Source of the DNA: Alistipes sp.
GTDB taxonomy: Bacteria; Bacteroidota; Bacteroidia; Bacteroidales; Rikenellaceae
Reading direction: 5' to 3'
Length of the DNA stretch: 64,000 nt
Assembly (NCBI GenBank): GCA_017474235.1
Contig: JAFVIB010000001.1
Location: forward strand, 47,839 to 111,838
In this document: positions 1 to 8,922 of the stretch, one piece after another
How positions within the stretch are numbered: the stretch's first letter is position 1
How the letters are laid out: the number at the start of each line of letters is the position of its first letter
The notes under the pieces: generated by a model
The model's database searches: none
What the model saw: the letters and a program-made list of their open reading frames with translations, nothing else
Told to the model about the DNA's origin: nothing
Position numbers and translations under genes: made by a program

Positions 1-25
1 TTTTGGCGTGTTACGCCTACTCCCT

Positions 26-793
26 TCAACCGGGATTGACCTTAGGCTCGACCTTTAGCCCAAAGTCCCAGAACTTTTTAAGTGCTTTATGTTTTTGAGA
101 ATCAAACAAGAAGTCGATATTGCATGTCAAGTACTCGTAGGCATACTCACGCTCGGCATACTCGCTCTCAAGAATAGCCTCGTATGTATGCTCAACGCCG
201 TAGGTCAGTGCGCGCTCAAGGGCGTCGTGTACATCATAAGACAGACCCTTGCGGGCAACCCATACAGCAAAGACAAATGGTAGATGGGTCTGGGCAATCC
301 ACTCCTCGGCAAGGTCGTAAGTGTATGTAAAACGACCCTCATAGTTGAAACATTTGTCGCCGATAATAAGGAAGGCATCACCCGGCTGAGGGCTCTCCAT
401 AATAGAGTAATCCTCCATAGATAGCCACTGCGGAGATATCTTCCAACGGTGCTTTGCAAGGTAGCCGCTCAACTGAACAGAGGTGCGAGAGTGGGCGTCA
501 AGCCAGATGCGCTCTACGCTCTCAATCGGGGTATTGCTCACAATAACGACGGTGCGCACAGCACCTACTGCACCTATACAATAGTCAGTAATAATCTCGG
601 CATTATTAAGTGTTGGAGCTACTGCGGCAGGGATAAGAGCAAGATCGACCTTACCCTCGATAAATTGGCGAACATTCTCTGAAGGGGGTGCAAAAAGCAG
701 TTCGGCGCAAAGACTACCTTCGTGCCGGATACCATAGACGAATGGTATCGTATTGAGATACGATATTGCAGCTATTTTCGCGTTGATACCCAT
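26..793 (-). CDS. mqnA: Chorismate dehydratase MqnA (futalosine menaquinone pathway)
   Basis: A 255-residue cytosolic protein of the MqnA family, which dehydrates chorismate to 3-enolpyruvyl-benzoate, the entry step of the futalosine menaquinone route. The family signature SYLNTIPFVYG is at residues 11-21, and the VDLALIPAA stretch (about 49-57) is typical of this periplasmic-binding-protein-like fold. Length matches the family and no signal peptide is seen. It is divergent from the phage-type operon. mqnB and mqnD lie about 20 kb away, so the pathway genes are dispersed. Identification is secure from motif and length. Confidence 0.9.
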   Translation of the reverse strand: MGINAKIAAISYLNTIPFVYGIRHEGSLCAELLFAPPSENVRQFIEGKVDLALIPAAVAPTLNNAEIITDYCIGAVGAVRTVVIVSNTPIESVERIWLDAHSRTSVQLSGYLAKHRWKISPQWLSMEDYSIMESPQPGDAFLIIGDKCFNYEGRFTYTYDLAEEWIAQTHLPFVFAVWVARKGLSYDVHDALERALTYGVEHTYEAILESEYAEREYAYEYLTCNIDFLFDSQKHKALKKFWDFGLKVEPKVNPG

Positions 794-834
794 CGCCGTC
801 CATATTAGTACGCTTTTTCGTTAATTTATCAATG

Positions 835-842
835 CAAAGTTA
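835..842 (-). promoter_or_regulatory. -7 box of mqnA promoter
   Basis: On the minus strand this reads TAACTTTG, a match to the Bacteroidota TAnnTTTG -7 consensus, 42 bp upstream of the mqnA ATG. No good -33 box is visible at the usual distance. Confidence 0.5.
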
Positions 843-971
843 ATATTTTTTTCGCACAGAGTATGCCCCAAAGGCAACTTTTTTCAAAAAAAGAGCAATT
901 TTTTTATCTGTTAATCTCTTTTTGCCCAACAAATTAGCGATGAAAACAGCAAGAAAAATCGCTTTGCCCTC

Positions 972-1003
972 TTGACAAGGGCTGTTTTGAAGTTATATAT
1001 TTG
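972..1003 (+). promoter_or_regulatory. Promoter of the phage-type operon
   Basis: TTGAC at 972-976 and TATATTTG at 996-1003 are separated by 19 bp, a near-perfect Bacteroidota sigma-ABfr promoter. It leaves a leader of about 120 nt before the first gene at 1130. It is the only obvious promoter in front of the ten-gene phage-like cluster. Confidence 0.7.
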
Positions 1004-1018
1004 CACTGTCATTCGACG

Positions 1019-1106
1019 GTTATCAACAATTTCAAGTCGGTGTTGATAACTTTATTAACAATCACAACACGCTGTTTATCAGATGTTTCTACAAAGTTGT
1101 TGTGAT
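1019..1106 (+). promoter_or_regulatory. Two inverted repeats in the operon leader
   Basis: GTTATCAACA (1019-1028) is repeated perfectly inverted as TGTTGATAAC (1041-1050). ATCACAACA (1061-1069) is repeated inverted as TGTTGTGAT (1098-1106). Both lie between the predicted transcription start and the first ATG. They could be repressor operators or leader-RNA hairpins; the sequence alone does not decide. Confidence 0.55.
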
Positions 1107-1129
1107 ATAATCAACAAAAATACTAAAAG

Positions 1130-1534
1130 ATGAACCGCAAAAAAATTATTTCGGCGGTGCAGCAGATTTGTGACGAGAGAGAACTCGCGTTCAGGGTTGT
1201 CGATAGAGATAGTCTGTCTGCACACACTCCGGCACTACCGGCAGCAGTGCTTGTAACTCCGGAGTTTGAGAGAATTGAGGGGCGAAGTCGTGGCAGAATT
1301 ACCTACAAGGTAGAGATGTACCTCTTCGAGAAGGGGATGCACAACTCGCCCGAGCAGCAAGCAGAGCAGTTGGCACAGATGGAGAGCGTAATGCTCGATA
1401 TGTTCACACAGCTCTCTGAAAATGAGAATGTTGCATTGGTGGATAAACTCCAAATGGATGCTGTAACATCTCGGTTATTGGCTCGTGCGGAGATTGGTCT
1501 GAAGGCAACGGCAGAGGTGGTAGTAATATTTTAA
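1130..1534 (+). CDS. Phage-type operon protein 1, small, function unknown
   Basis: A 134-residue protein that I do not recognise by motif. It is mixed alpha/beta with no signal peptide or membrane segment; an acidic, glutamine-rich helix spans about residues 62-85 and the C-terminus ends in hydrophobic beta residues (AEVVVIF). Size and place before two tail-like genes would suit a tail-terminator or head-tail joining protein, but this is inference from context only. It is the first gene of the operon, 11 bp before the next. Confidence 0.6.
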   Translation: MNRKKIISAVQQICDERELAFRVVDRDSLSAHTPALPAAVLVTPEFERIEGRSRGRITYKVEMYLFEKGMHNSPEQQAEQLAQMESVMLDMFTQLSENENVALVDKLQMDAVTSRLLARAEIGLKATAEVVVIF

Positions 1535-1545
1535 AGGGAGGTGTT

Positions 1546-2514
1546 ATGTTAGAATTTACAACGATACCAAAGAATTTTACACCGATAAGTGAAGGGGTTG
1601 TCTTTACTGTCGAGTCTGATGAGCAGACTGATTTTACAATTGGAATTGTGGAGAGTCAGAGTGGCGTGGTGGTGGGTAGAAAGTGCGTCTATGGCACTAC
1701 AACAGCAGTGGTCGATATTGCCCCTTATGTGGAGAATATGTCGAAGTGGTTATTGCCGGAGAGGGGTAAGTGTGCCTTAAGAAATGCTCCGATGGCGGGT
1801 TATCACATAACCGTTGATACTGAGAGCGACTCGATAGTGTCACAGACCGTAATACTGAGCAACAACCTTGAAACTCCGAAGAGTGGTATAAACTCTCTAT
1901 TGCCCGTACAGCGAGAGATTGGCTATGGCGAGGAGGACGATTTGCGAGTCTATGTGCCGCCGCAGAGTACCGTATTGGTGCAGATGGTATCTGATAGAGG
2001 CGAGTATTTGAGTTACGAGATGTACTCGGAGAGTGGCGCGATAGAGATACATGTGGCGACAAGTGAGTTTGAGTCGATAACAAAGCGACTTGTGGTCGAT
2101 GTGTTTTACAATTCGCAACTTACGCAGAGTGCAATGTACAACTTCGTACCGCGATACAAGGGGGCTGTGAGGTTGATGTGGCTCTCGCCCGGGGGTAATA
2201 TAGAGCACTATACATTTCCGGTAAAGAGGTCGCAGAGTACGGTTGTCGAGAAGAGGCGTGTCTCATCAAGCCTCTATGGTGAGGTGGTATCGACAATATC
2301 GGCAAAGAGGCTCTCTATCTGTTCTAACAATGAGACAGAGGTGGTGCGTAAGGCTCTGACAACGGTTGTGACGGCGACAAAGGTGTGGATTGAGGAGCCG
2401 ACAGAGAGCGTGGAGGCTACTGTGATAGAGAGTGAAATTGTAACCTCGCAGTTCGGCAAAATCGGGCATATTGCCCTCACGCTGGAGTATGATGGAAAGG
2501 AGGTGGTAGTGTGA
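1546..2514 (+). CDS. Phage-type operon protein 2, beta-rich, probably tail-related
   Basis: A 322-residue, strongly beta-predicted protein rich in Thr, Val and Ser without signal peptide. No catalytic motif is visible. Its position directly before a large hub-like protein suggests a distal-tail or tail-fibre-like role (inference). The start is fixed by an unusually strong Shine-Dalgarno stretch, AAAGGGAGGTG, just upstream of ATG 1546, which is rare in Bacteroidota. The stop overlaps the next start by 4 nt (GTGA), indicating translational coupling. Confidence 0.6.
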   Translation: MLEFTTIPKNFTPISEGVVFTVESDEQTDFTIGIVESQSGVVVGRKCVYGTTTAVVDIAPYVENMSKWLLPERGKCALRNAPMAGYHITVDTESDSIVSQTVILSNNLETPKSGINSLLPVQREIGYGEEDDLRVYVPPQSTVLVQMVSDRGEYLSYEMYSESGAIEIHVATSEFESITKRLVVDVFYNSQLTQSAMYNFVPRYKGAVRLMWLSPGGNIEHYTFPVKRSQSTVVEKRRVSSSLYGEVVSTISAKRLSICSNNETEVVRKALTTVVTATKVWIEEPTESVEATVIESEIVTSQFGKIGHIALTLEYDGKEVVV

Positions 2515-4880
2515 TTCTGTTTGTAGATGGCAAGAGTTGCCCGACAAAGGAGATTACATCTCTGCCTATAGGCTTCTCGATAGAGGGTATGTCGAAGCCG
2601 CAGTCGGCTCGGCAGGGTGTGCAGATAGAGCTTACAATCCCTTCAACAACAGAATCAAATGCCATTTTCGGTTCTGTCAGGGATATATACTCGGCAACAA
2701 GGTTTAATGCTACTCATCATCAGGCGCGATTAGAGTGTGACGGGGTTGTGATGTTTGAGGGGACAATATATCTGCTCGACAGCTCTATGGATGACCGCTT
2801 TACGGGGGATTACAGAGTAAGAGTTGTCTGTGGTGGCAAGCAGTGGGCGAAAGATGCTGCCAGAACGGAGTTGAAGAGTTGCGGTATTCCGTTTAGAATG
2901 GAGCTGCTTCCGGAGAATATTATGGCTACTTGGGAGGGTTTTAAGCCTGTGAGGTTTCTACCGGTCTTTAGAAACAGATACTCGGCACTCTATTCGGAAG
3001 AGTCGCTTGCTCCGTTGGAGCATATTATGACTACCGACGACTACCACCCCTTCTTCTCTGTTGCGGCACTATTTGAGAAGATTTTTGAGGACTATACGGT
3101 CGAGGGCGACTTTTGGAACAGCTCGGAGTTTCGACAACTACTATTCAGTGGTCAGTATGCCTCGCCAGACACTCTCCGTCAGAGGTCGTTACTCAACTTC
3201 TGCGCCGGTCGTAAAGCAACAGCAACGGCTGTGGCGGATGACTACGGTAAGGTCTATGCCACGGCGAGCTTTAGTGGCGACTACTCGTTAGGCAATATTG
3301 TCGATACGGCAAATCCGACGGCTGTAAACAGCAAGGGCGAGCTGATGCAGCACACCTTCAATACAGGCAATGTCTTTGGAATAGACGATGAGGGGTACTG
3401 CCGTTTTGAGAGTTCGATGGCAGCCAATGTGGGCTTTATTCTGCATCTTGAGTACAAAACAGACTATCGCATAGGCTCTCGAAAATCGTTAAAAGCATTT
3501 AACAGAGTGCTTATTGGCGACAATGTGGATGTGCTCTTTGAGGTGACAAACGGTTTTAAGGATCAGCGCAACAATCTTGTGTCGGGCATAACCTACAATC
3601 TCTGCATATTTGACTATATCCCCGATATGCTCTATATGCTTAAGATAAAGGATAAGGTGAGTGGCGAGGTGCTGGAGACTAAGACAATTGACGGCGATTT
3701 TGTATCGGTCACAATGCCTGCCGGAGAGAGTTTTGAGTGCATACTTGAGCAGATGACGGGCGAGAAGCTGCCTGATGACTTTGATTGGGCGATGTACAAC
3801 GGTTATGTGCAGAAGAGTGGACAGACCGATATTGTGGTGGATATCAGAATCCCGCCAAGAGAGTTCTCTGCCGGCGAGAAGATGCGATTTAATAATATCC
3901 GTATTGCTGGTGCAGACCCCGGAATGGGGATAGAACTCTCGACAGCCTGCACCATAAAGCCATACTTCTCAACCGTTCCCGGGTATGGGTCGAAAGTGAG
4001 CATTGCCGATATTGCGCACAATAAGATATGGCTTATAGAGGTTGTTGAGGCTATCTGTCAGATGTTTAACCTGCTGATTTTTACAGATGAGGGTCAGAAA
4101 AAGGTTATTATCGAGCCGATGGAGAACTTCTATACCGATAAGGTGTGGGATTGGAGCGATAAAATCGACCGCGACTCTCCGATACGAATTGCCGATATAG
4201 GCGTAGATTATCCGCATTGGGTAAAGCGTAAATATATCGATGCAGACTACGCCTCGACACGCTACAATAAGGAGAGTGCCACGGAGATAGGCTGTTGGAA
4301 GGTCGAAAATCCAACCTACGGAGCTTTAGACACCTCAAGAGTCTTTGAAAACCCACTCTTTACCACGGGAATTAATAGAACAGGGGTGTATGCCCTTGCC
4401 CCGTCGGCATCTATACTTCAGGTTGGCGACAATGCAGCCGAGGGCGGTATAGACTCTCCATTTACGGCGCACATTGTTCGATATATGGGGCTGAAAGAGT
4501 TGCCTGAGGGAGAGGTGTGGGGCTATCCGTTATCAGAGTCGCGTTATCCGCTTGCAGCCTTCTTCTATGGCGGGGATGAGAGCACAGAGGGCTTCTCGCT
4601 CTGTTTTGAAGATAGAGATGGTGTAGAGGGGCTGCATCGCTACTTTGATGCCCAAGCAGAACGCACTGCATCGCGCCAGCGACTAACTCTTACACTGCTT
4701 CTGAAGGCTGTAGAGGTTGAGCAGCTACTCTCTTTCGACTATCAGAGTCCGAGTGTCAGGGATACTTTCCGACTTGATATCCTTGGCGAGAGTTCTCTGT
4801 ATCGATTGGAGAGCCTGAAGAGCTATAATCCTGCAACAAAGAGTGCCGAGTGTACATTTATCCGACTAACAAAAGACTAA
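2511..4880 (+). CDS. Large phage tail-hub-like protein
   Basis: A 789-residue protein, the largest of the cluster. The start is GTG at 2511, preceded by AAAGGAGGTGG inside the end of the upstream gene. The N-terminal 120 residues describe a beta-domain (FSIEGMSKPQSARQGVQIEL), the middle is beta-rich, and residues about 500-590 hold a motif with paired aromatic residues (DKVWDWSDKIDRDSP) of the type I associate with hub or baseplate proteins of Bacteroidota siphophages. No enzyme motif is visible. Tail hub/tip is the best guess, since no tape-measure gene lies in front. Family assignment needs a profile search. Confidence 0.5.
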   Translation: MILFVDGKSCPTKEITSLPIGFSIEGMSKPQSARQGVQIELTIPSTTESNAIFGSVRDIYSATRFNATHHQARLECDGVVMFEGTIYLLDSSMDDRFTGDYRVRVVCGGKQWAKDAARTELKSCGIPFRMELLPENIMATWEGFKPVRFLPVFRNRYSALYSEESLAPLEHIMTTDDYHPFFSVAALFEKIFEDYTVEGDFWNSSEFRQLLFSGQYASPDTLRQRSLLNFCAGRKATATAVADDYGKVYATASFSGDYSLGNIVDTANPTAVNSKGELMQHTFNTGNVFGIDDEGYCRFESSMAANVGFILHLEYKTDYRIGSRKSLKAFNRVLIGDNVDVLFEVTNGFKDQRNNLVSGITYNLCIFDYIPDMLYMLKIKDKVSGEVLETKTIDGDFVSVTMPAGESFECILEQMTGEKLPDDFDWAMYNGYVQKSGQTDIVVDIRIPPREFSAGEKMRFNNIRIAGADPGMGIELSTACTIKPYFSTVPGYGSKVSIADIAHNKIWLIEVVEAICQMFNLLIFTDEGQKKVIIEPMENFYTDKVWDWSDKIDRDSPIRIADIGVDYPHWVKRKYIDADYASTRYNKESATEIGCWKVENPTYGALDTSRVFENPLFTTGINRTGVYALAPSASILQVGDNAAEGGIDSPFTAHIVRYMGLKELPEGEVWGYPLSESRYPLAAFFYGGDESTEGFSLCFEDRDGVEGLHRYFDAQAERTASRQRLTLTLLLKAVEVEQLLSFDYQSPSVRDTFRLDILGESSLYRLESLKSYNPATKSAECTFIRLTKD

Positions 4881-4884
4881 AACT

Positions 4885-5712
4885 ATGAATCAGACTATCA
4901 ACATTTCGGCAACGGCAACTGTTGCAACAATCGACATTGAAGGCACAATAGGCTCTGTGGAGCAGGGCGAAGCTGTCTCGACCTATCAAGAGCTCAAAGA
5001 GCGTCTGGCACAAATTGAGGCACTCGAAACTCCGGTGGTTGTGGTAAACATCCGCTCGGTAGGAGGCGATGTGGCAGATGCGCTACTGATTTACGAGGCT
5101 CTGTTATCTCTCGATGCACATATTACCACCCGTTGTTACGGTTATACCGCCTCTGCGGCGACAATTATTGCGCAGGCGGCAAATGAGGGGTGCCGTGAGA
5201 TTTCAGACTCTGCACTCTATCTTATTCACAACTCATCTTGCGTTGCTGAGGGTAATGCCACCGACCTAAAGCAGCAGGCGGAGTTGCTCAGTAAGACCGA
5301 TGAGCGTATCGCTGCGATATACAGTGCGCACTCAGGCAAAGAGGTCTCCTTTTTCAGAGAGCTGATGGCTCGCAATGGCGGCGATGGAGAGTGGCTTACG
5401 GCAGAGCAGGCTCTTGAAGCGGGTCTTGTAGATGTTATTGTAAAGCCAAACACCTCTGTAGTATCGTCACTCGTTGAGCGTGTGGCTCAGTGGCTTGGTC
5501 TAAGACCCAAAAAGAGCGAAACGGTAACCCCACCGACCGCTCGCGTGAATATGAGTAACAGACCGCTTCATTGCACATCAATCACGCTCTCGGAGGGGCA
5601 ATCTGCAGTCAAACCCTCTATGACAAAAGCTGTTGAAGACCCCGATATTCAGGGCACAGCACTCTCTGCCAACGCAGAGGCATATAACCGAGATGTAGCG
5701 GCATTCCGCTAA
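4885..5712 (+). CDS. ClpP/S49-type phage prohead protease
   Basis: A 275-residue ClpP-fold serine protease of the kind that matures phage heads. Visible are the oxyanion strand RSVGGDV (58-63), the nucleophile in GYTASAAT (Ser90) and the histidine in LYLIHNSS (His115), followed by the helix that normally carries the third catalytic residue. The usual ClpP-like domain ends near residue 190; the remaining 85 residues are polar and low in structure, and could be a scaffolding-like tail. It lies just before the capsid gene, as in many phages, but separated from it by a 134-bp gap holding a small palindromic repeat. Confidence 0.8.
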   Translation: MNQTINISATATVATIDIEGTIGSVEQGEAVSTYQELKERLAQIEALETPVVVVNIRSVGGDVADALLIYEALLSLDAHITTRCYGYTASAATIIAQAANEGCREISDSALYLIHNSSCVAEGNATDLKQQAELLSKTDERIAAIYSAHSGKEVSFFRELMARNGGDGEWLTAEQALEAGLVDVIVKPNTSVVSSLVERVAQWLGLRPKKSETVTPPTARVNMSNRPLHCTSITLSEGQSAVKPSMTKAVEDPDIQGTALSANAEAYNRDVAAFR

Positions 5713-5716
5713 TAAC

Positions 5717-5813
5717 TTAGGGTATGTTCTACAAATTAGTAATCAATTATTTCCCTCTTTGAGTAGATTTTGTTTCGGTCGCTTTGAGGGCTCTTTTATA
5801 GAACCTACCTTAA
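5717..5813. repeat. Miniature palindromic repeat inside the phage operon (copy 1)
   Basis: Arms TTAGGGTATGTTCTA (5717-5731) and TAGAACCTACCTTAA (5799-5813) are inverted with 13 of 15 matches, and an inner CCCTC/GAGGG pair is present. The segment TATGTTCTAYAAATTAGTAA recurs at 10911, and the outer arm recurs at the end of mntP near 45388. It has no coding capacity and looks like a MITE or REP-type element. Confidence 0.65.
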
Positions 5814-5846
5814 ATCTAATTACAAACAATCTAAAACTTTAAAATT

Positions 5847-6806
5847 ATGATTATCGAAAGCACAAAATCGTACAAGAATCAGGATGTAGATAAAATCTTC
5901 TTCCGCCCATCTTTCAGTGGCAAGAGTGCCGAGGAGCTTGGCATTAGAGTACTCTACAATATGCCTATGCCGACCACTGTCCATGTATGGAGTCGTCCGG
6001 ACAATGTGTTGCAGCCATTTGCAAGTGGTTGGGATGGCGGCGAGAGCGCAACGAAGTATCAGAAGACTATCAATATGCGAAAGGTAAAGGCGGAGACGCA
6101 GTTCTCGGCAGATGATTACTTCTCGCTGGTATTCGAGAAGATTGTCGGCAGCAGCGATGTCTCTTATCAGGACCTTACAGGCACAGAGCTTGAGAAGGCA
6201 GAGACCGAGCTCTTCCGTCAGGCTATCGTCGAGGGTATTCGCAGCACAATGTGGATTGGCGATATTAGCGGTATTGTCTCAGATACAACAACCTTCAACG
6301 GTTTCTTCCGTCAGATTCTCAATATGGATGAGGATGTAGCGGCATTGCTTATTGAGGATGAGGCTTCCATTCCGGCTGCTATCGAGATGTTTAAGTCTTG
6401 CTGGGATAATGCAACGCAGGAGCTCAAGTCGTTGCGCTCGGAGGGCGAGTTGGTCTATTTTGTCAGCTCGGATGTATATAATCGATACATCGACGAACTT
6501 GAGCAGAAGGGTACAGACTCTGCATACCTCGACACTATCAATGGTCATCAGACACTCTGCTATCGCGGTATTCCGGTCGTTGAGGTACCTCTGGGTCACT
6601 ACGCTACCAAGCGATTCTCTACATTCTGTATGCTGACAGACCGCCGTAACCTTGTACTTGCGCTAAATACCTCCGATATGCCGGAGAATGAGGTGCGTAT
6701 GTGGTACAATCCTGACGAGATGGAGAATCGTCAGCGCGCCTGCTTCCTTGTCGGTGCAGATGTGATTGATCAGAAGTTGGTATCTATCTACTACTCAAAA
6801 TTCTAA
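5847..6806 (+). CDS. Phage major capsid protein (HK97-fold type)
   Basis: A 319-residue protein with the appearance of Bacteroidota phage major capsid proteins: the C-terminal third contains ELVYFVSSDVYNRYIDEL (about 202-219), a 'GIPVVEV' strand, the TDRRNLVLALNTSD segment and the WYNPDEMENRQRACFLVG end. It follows the protease gene, which supports a head-maturation role. The start ATG follows an A/T-rich stretch typical of host translation signals. It is full length, with no frameshift. Fold assignment is from family resemblance, not from a search. Confidence 0.75.
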   Translation: MIIESTKSYKNQDVDKIFFRPSFSGKSAEELGIRVLYNMPMPTTVHVWSRPDNVLQPFASGWDGGESATKYQKTINMRKVKAETQFSADDYFSLVFEKIVGSSDVSYQDLTGTELEKAETELFRQAIVEGIRSTMWIGDISGIVSDTTTFNGFFRQILNMDEDVAALLIEDEASIPAAIEMFKSCWDNATQELKSLRSEGELVYFVSSDVYNRYIDELEQKGTDSAYLDTINGHQTLCYRGIPVVEVPLGHYATKRFSTFCMLTDRRNLVLALNTSDMPENEVRMWYNPDEMENRQRACFLVGADVIDQKLVSIYYSKF

Positions 6807-6809
6807 AAA

Positions 6810-7226
6810 ATGAGTTACAAACCTGTTGGCGGTGTTAGGAGTGTATCGCTCCACGCCGCCAATGCGGTTGGTATCAATAGAGAGGGACTTGTTGTAGAGC
6901 TGGCAGAGGATCGCTCGTCGTATGTAGAGCGGCTGAGAGTCGATGATGGTGTAGTTGTGGTAGAGCATACGCTGACACTTGTGGCTCATAAAGAGTGCGC
7001 AGCACCGTGGCTTGAGCAGCAGTTTATAGATCGAACTATTTTTGAGGGTGTGGTGGCAATGATTACCCTCAATAGTGGCGAGCAGAAGAGCGTCGGGTAC
7101 TCCGAAAAGATGCTCTTTGAGCAGCCTATGCGACTAAAGAGCATCGAGATAGATTCGGCACTCTCGGCAGAGCAGATACCGACCGTAAAGATGATTCTAT
7201 ATTCGGAGGATACAACAATTAAATAG
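6810..7226 (+). CDS. Small beta-rich phage structural protein
   Basis: A 138-residue protein starting 3 nt after the capsid stop, so tightly coupled. It is nearly all beta (SYVERLRVDDGVVVVEHTL, SIEIDSALSAEQIPTVKMIL) with no membrane segment or enzyme motif. Candidates are a tail-tube-like or head-decoration protein. The position between capsid and portal genes fits a virion component; the exact role is unknown. Confidence 0.5.
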   Translation: MSYKPVGGVRSVSLHAANAVGINREGLVVELAEDRSSYVERLRVDDGVVVVEHTLTLVAHKECAAPWLEQQFIDRTIFEGVVAMITLNSGEQKSVGYSEKMLFEQPMRLKSIEIDSALSAEQIPTVKMILYSEDTTIK

Positions 7227-7234
7227 CTGTAACT

Positions 7235-8449
7235 ATGAGTAAAGTAAATAAAATATGTGGAGTGGTGGATAGCAGAGTCGATCCATATAGCCACAGAGCA
7301 GCGAAGGTTGAGAGCCGAGAGTTTTGGCGATGGGGTAGTGATAACCGTCTGCCGTTTTTGCTCTCTGAGATTTCGCGCTGCTCGACAACCCATAGGCGAA
7401 TAATTAACGATAAGGCTGACTACATCTCGGGCAAGGGTTTTACCTTTGACACAGAGCAGCAACTACTCAGTGAATTTGTCGCTCAGGTAAACAGTAGCGG
7501 CGAGACACTGCGACAGCTGCTAAATAAGGTGGCTTTTGACAAGGCTCTGCTTGGTAATGCCTTTATCGAGATTGTTACAGATAGCGACCATACATTTCTC
7601 TCGCTCTATCATCAAGACGCAACACGATGCAGAGTGGCAAAAGATTCGGAGCATATCCTGTTGCACCACAATTGGAACAACTTCTCGTCAAAAGATGCTG
7701 TTTCATTGCCTCTATATCCCAAATTTGAGCCACAAGCAGATGGCACACTGCGCTCGATAATCCACTACAAGGATTACGAACCCGGCTTTGAACACTATGG
7801 CGTGCCTCCGTATATTGCAGGCTTGGGCGTGAGCGCAATTGCCTACAAGACGGACAAGTGGAACATCTCACGCCTTGACAACTCTTTCCAACCATCGGGA
7901 GTGATGATTCTCGATGAGGCGGTAGATAATGAGTTTGATGCCGAGCGTATGGTGCGCAATGCCGAGGAGCGATTTTCGGGTAAGCCCGGGCAGGTTATGT
8001 TTATTGTCAAGGATGGCAGCGAGAAGGATAACTCCCGATTTCTGCCAATCTCGGCATCGAGTGATGGCGATTGGGAGGCTCTGCATACGCAAGCTACAAA
8101 CGATATTGTGGTGGCGCACTCTTGGTTCCGCTCTTTGAGTGGCTTGGACTACTCTACGGGCTTTAACTCGGAGCGGATACTGCACGAGTACGAGGTGGCT
8201 CTCAATACGGTTATTTTGGGTGAGCAGGCGGAGTTGTTGGAGCCTCTGCGAGAGGTAATAACGGCTATTTTGGGCGTCGATGCCTCATCGTTAGAGTTCG
8301 TTAATCGTCCGCCAACGCGCTCTAAACCTATATATATGAAGGTGTGGGAGGCACGAAGAGCAGATGGACTTGATTATGACCCTGAGGATGAGCGTCAGCA
8401 GTACTACCTCTCTGAAATATCAAAGTATAATGTAACAAAGATAGGATGA
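7235..8449 (+). CDS. Phage portal protein
   Basis: A 404-residue protein resembling HK97-type portal proteins: an N-terminal part with RRIINDKADYISGKGF (about 49-64), the LLGNAFIEIVTD strand (about 107-118), YRVxxD-like residues TRCRVAKDSE, and the long stem helix near residues 290-345 ending in the wing. Portals form the dodecameric ring at the capsid vertex. It lies after, not before, the capsid gene, which is the reverse of the usual order. The end overlaps the next gene by 4 nt. Confidence 0.75.
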   Translation: MSKVNKICGVVDSRVDPYSHRAAKVESREFWRWGSDNRLPFLLSEISRCSTTHRRIINDKADYISGKGFTFDTEQQLLSEFVAQVNSSGETLRQLLNKVAFDKALLGNAFIEIVTDSDHTFLSLYHQDATRCRVAKDSEHILLHHNWNNFSSKDAVSLPLYPKFEPQADGTLRSIIHYKDYEPGFEHYGVPPYIAGLGVSAIAYKTDKWNISRLDNSFQPSGVMILDEAVDNEFDAERMVRNAEERFSGKPGQVMFIVKDGSEKDNSRFLPISASSDGDWEALHTQATNDIVVAHSWFRSLSGLDYSTGFNSERILHEYEVALNTVILGEQAELLEPLREVITAILGVDASSLEFVNRPPTRSKPIYMKVWEARRADGLDYDPEDERQQYYLSEISKYNVTKIG

Positions 8450-8922
8450 TGAGAACAGTAATTACACCGGAGCAGGTTGTATCTATCGCCTTTGGCGAAG
8501 GGAACTACCTCTCTGCAAATATTGTAAGCAGTGCGGATATTGTAGCTGCCCAAGATAGGTATCTGATTCCGATTATGGGACAGACCCTTCTTGAGGCTGT
8601 GTTGGATGGAGATTACGAGGATTTTATGGCGAACTATGTCGCTCCGGCAGCCGCCTTTGCTACCAGATTGCTCGTACAGCCGGCAATAAATCTCAAGTTG
8701 GGCGATAGTGGGCTTGTGGCTCCGCGAGGGGATGCTGTGGAGACTCCACTGCAAAGTGCTGTCGATGCACTGATGCTCTCTTTGAGGATGCGCACGCGTC
8801 AATTGCTCAAGAGGTTGTCAAACTATCTGAATAGCAATGAGCATAGCTTTTCAGAGTACAGAAAGGAGTATAACATTTTAAATCGTTGTTCGATAGATGG
8901 GGGATTTGTTCAGATTTTTTAA
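8446..8922 (+). CDS. Head-tail connector-like protein (DUF6712-like)
   Basis: A 158-residue, mostly helical protein. The pattern 'ITPEQVVSIAF ... ISSADIVAAQDRYLIPIMGQTLLEAVL' is what I associate with the Bacteroidota phage proteins of the gp6/adaptor type that sit next to portal genes. It overlaps the portal stop (8446-8449) and the holin start (8897-8922), so three genes are translationally linked. Role as a head completion protein is inference from context. Confidence 0.55.
   Translation: MMRTVITPEQVVSIAFGEGNYLSANIVSSADIVAAQDRYLIPIMGQTLLEAVLDGDYEDFMANYVAPAAAFATRLLVQPAINLKLGDSGLVAPRGDAVETPLQSAVDALMLSLRMRTRQLLKRLSNYLNSNEHSFSEYRKEYNILNRCSIDGGFVQIF

Noticed and set aside
5717-5813. Insertion sequence within the phage operon
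   Set aside because: It has no transposase frame and is under 100 bp; only a miniature palindromic repeat is supported.
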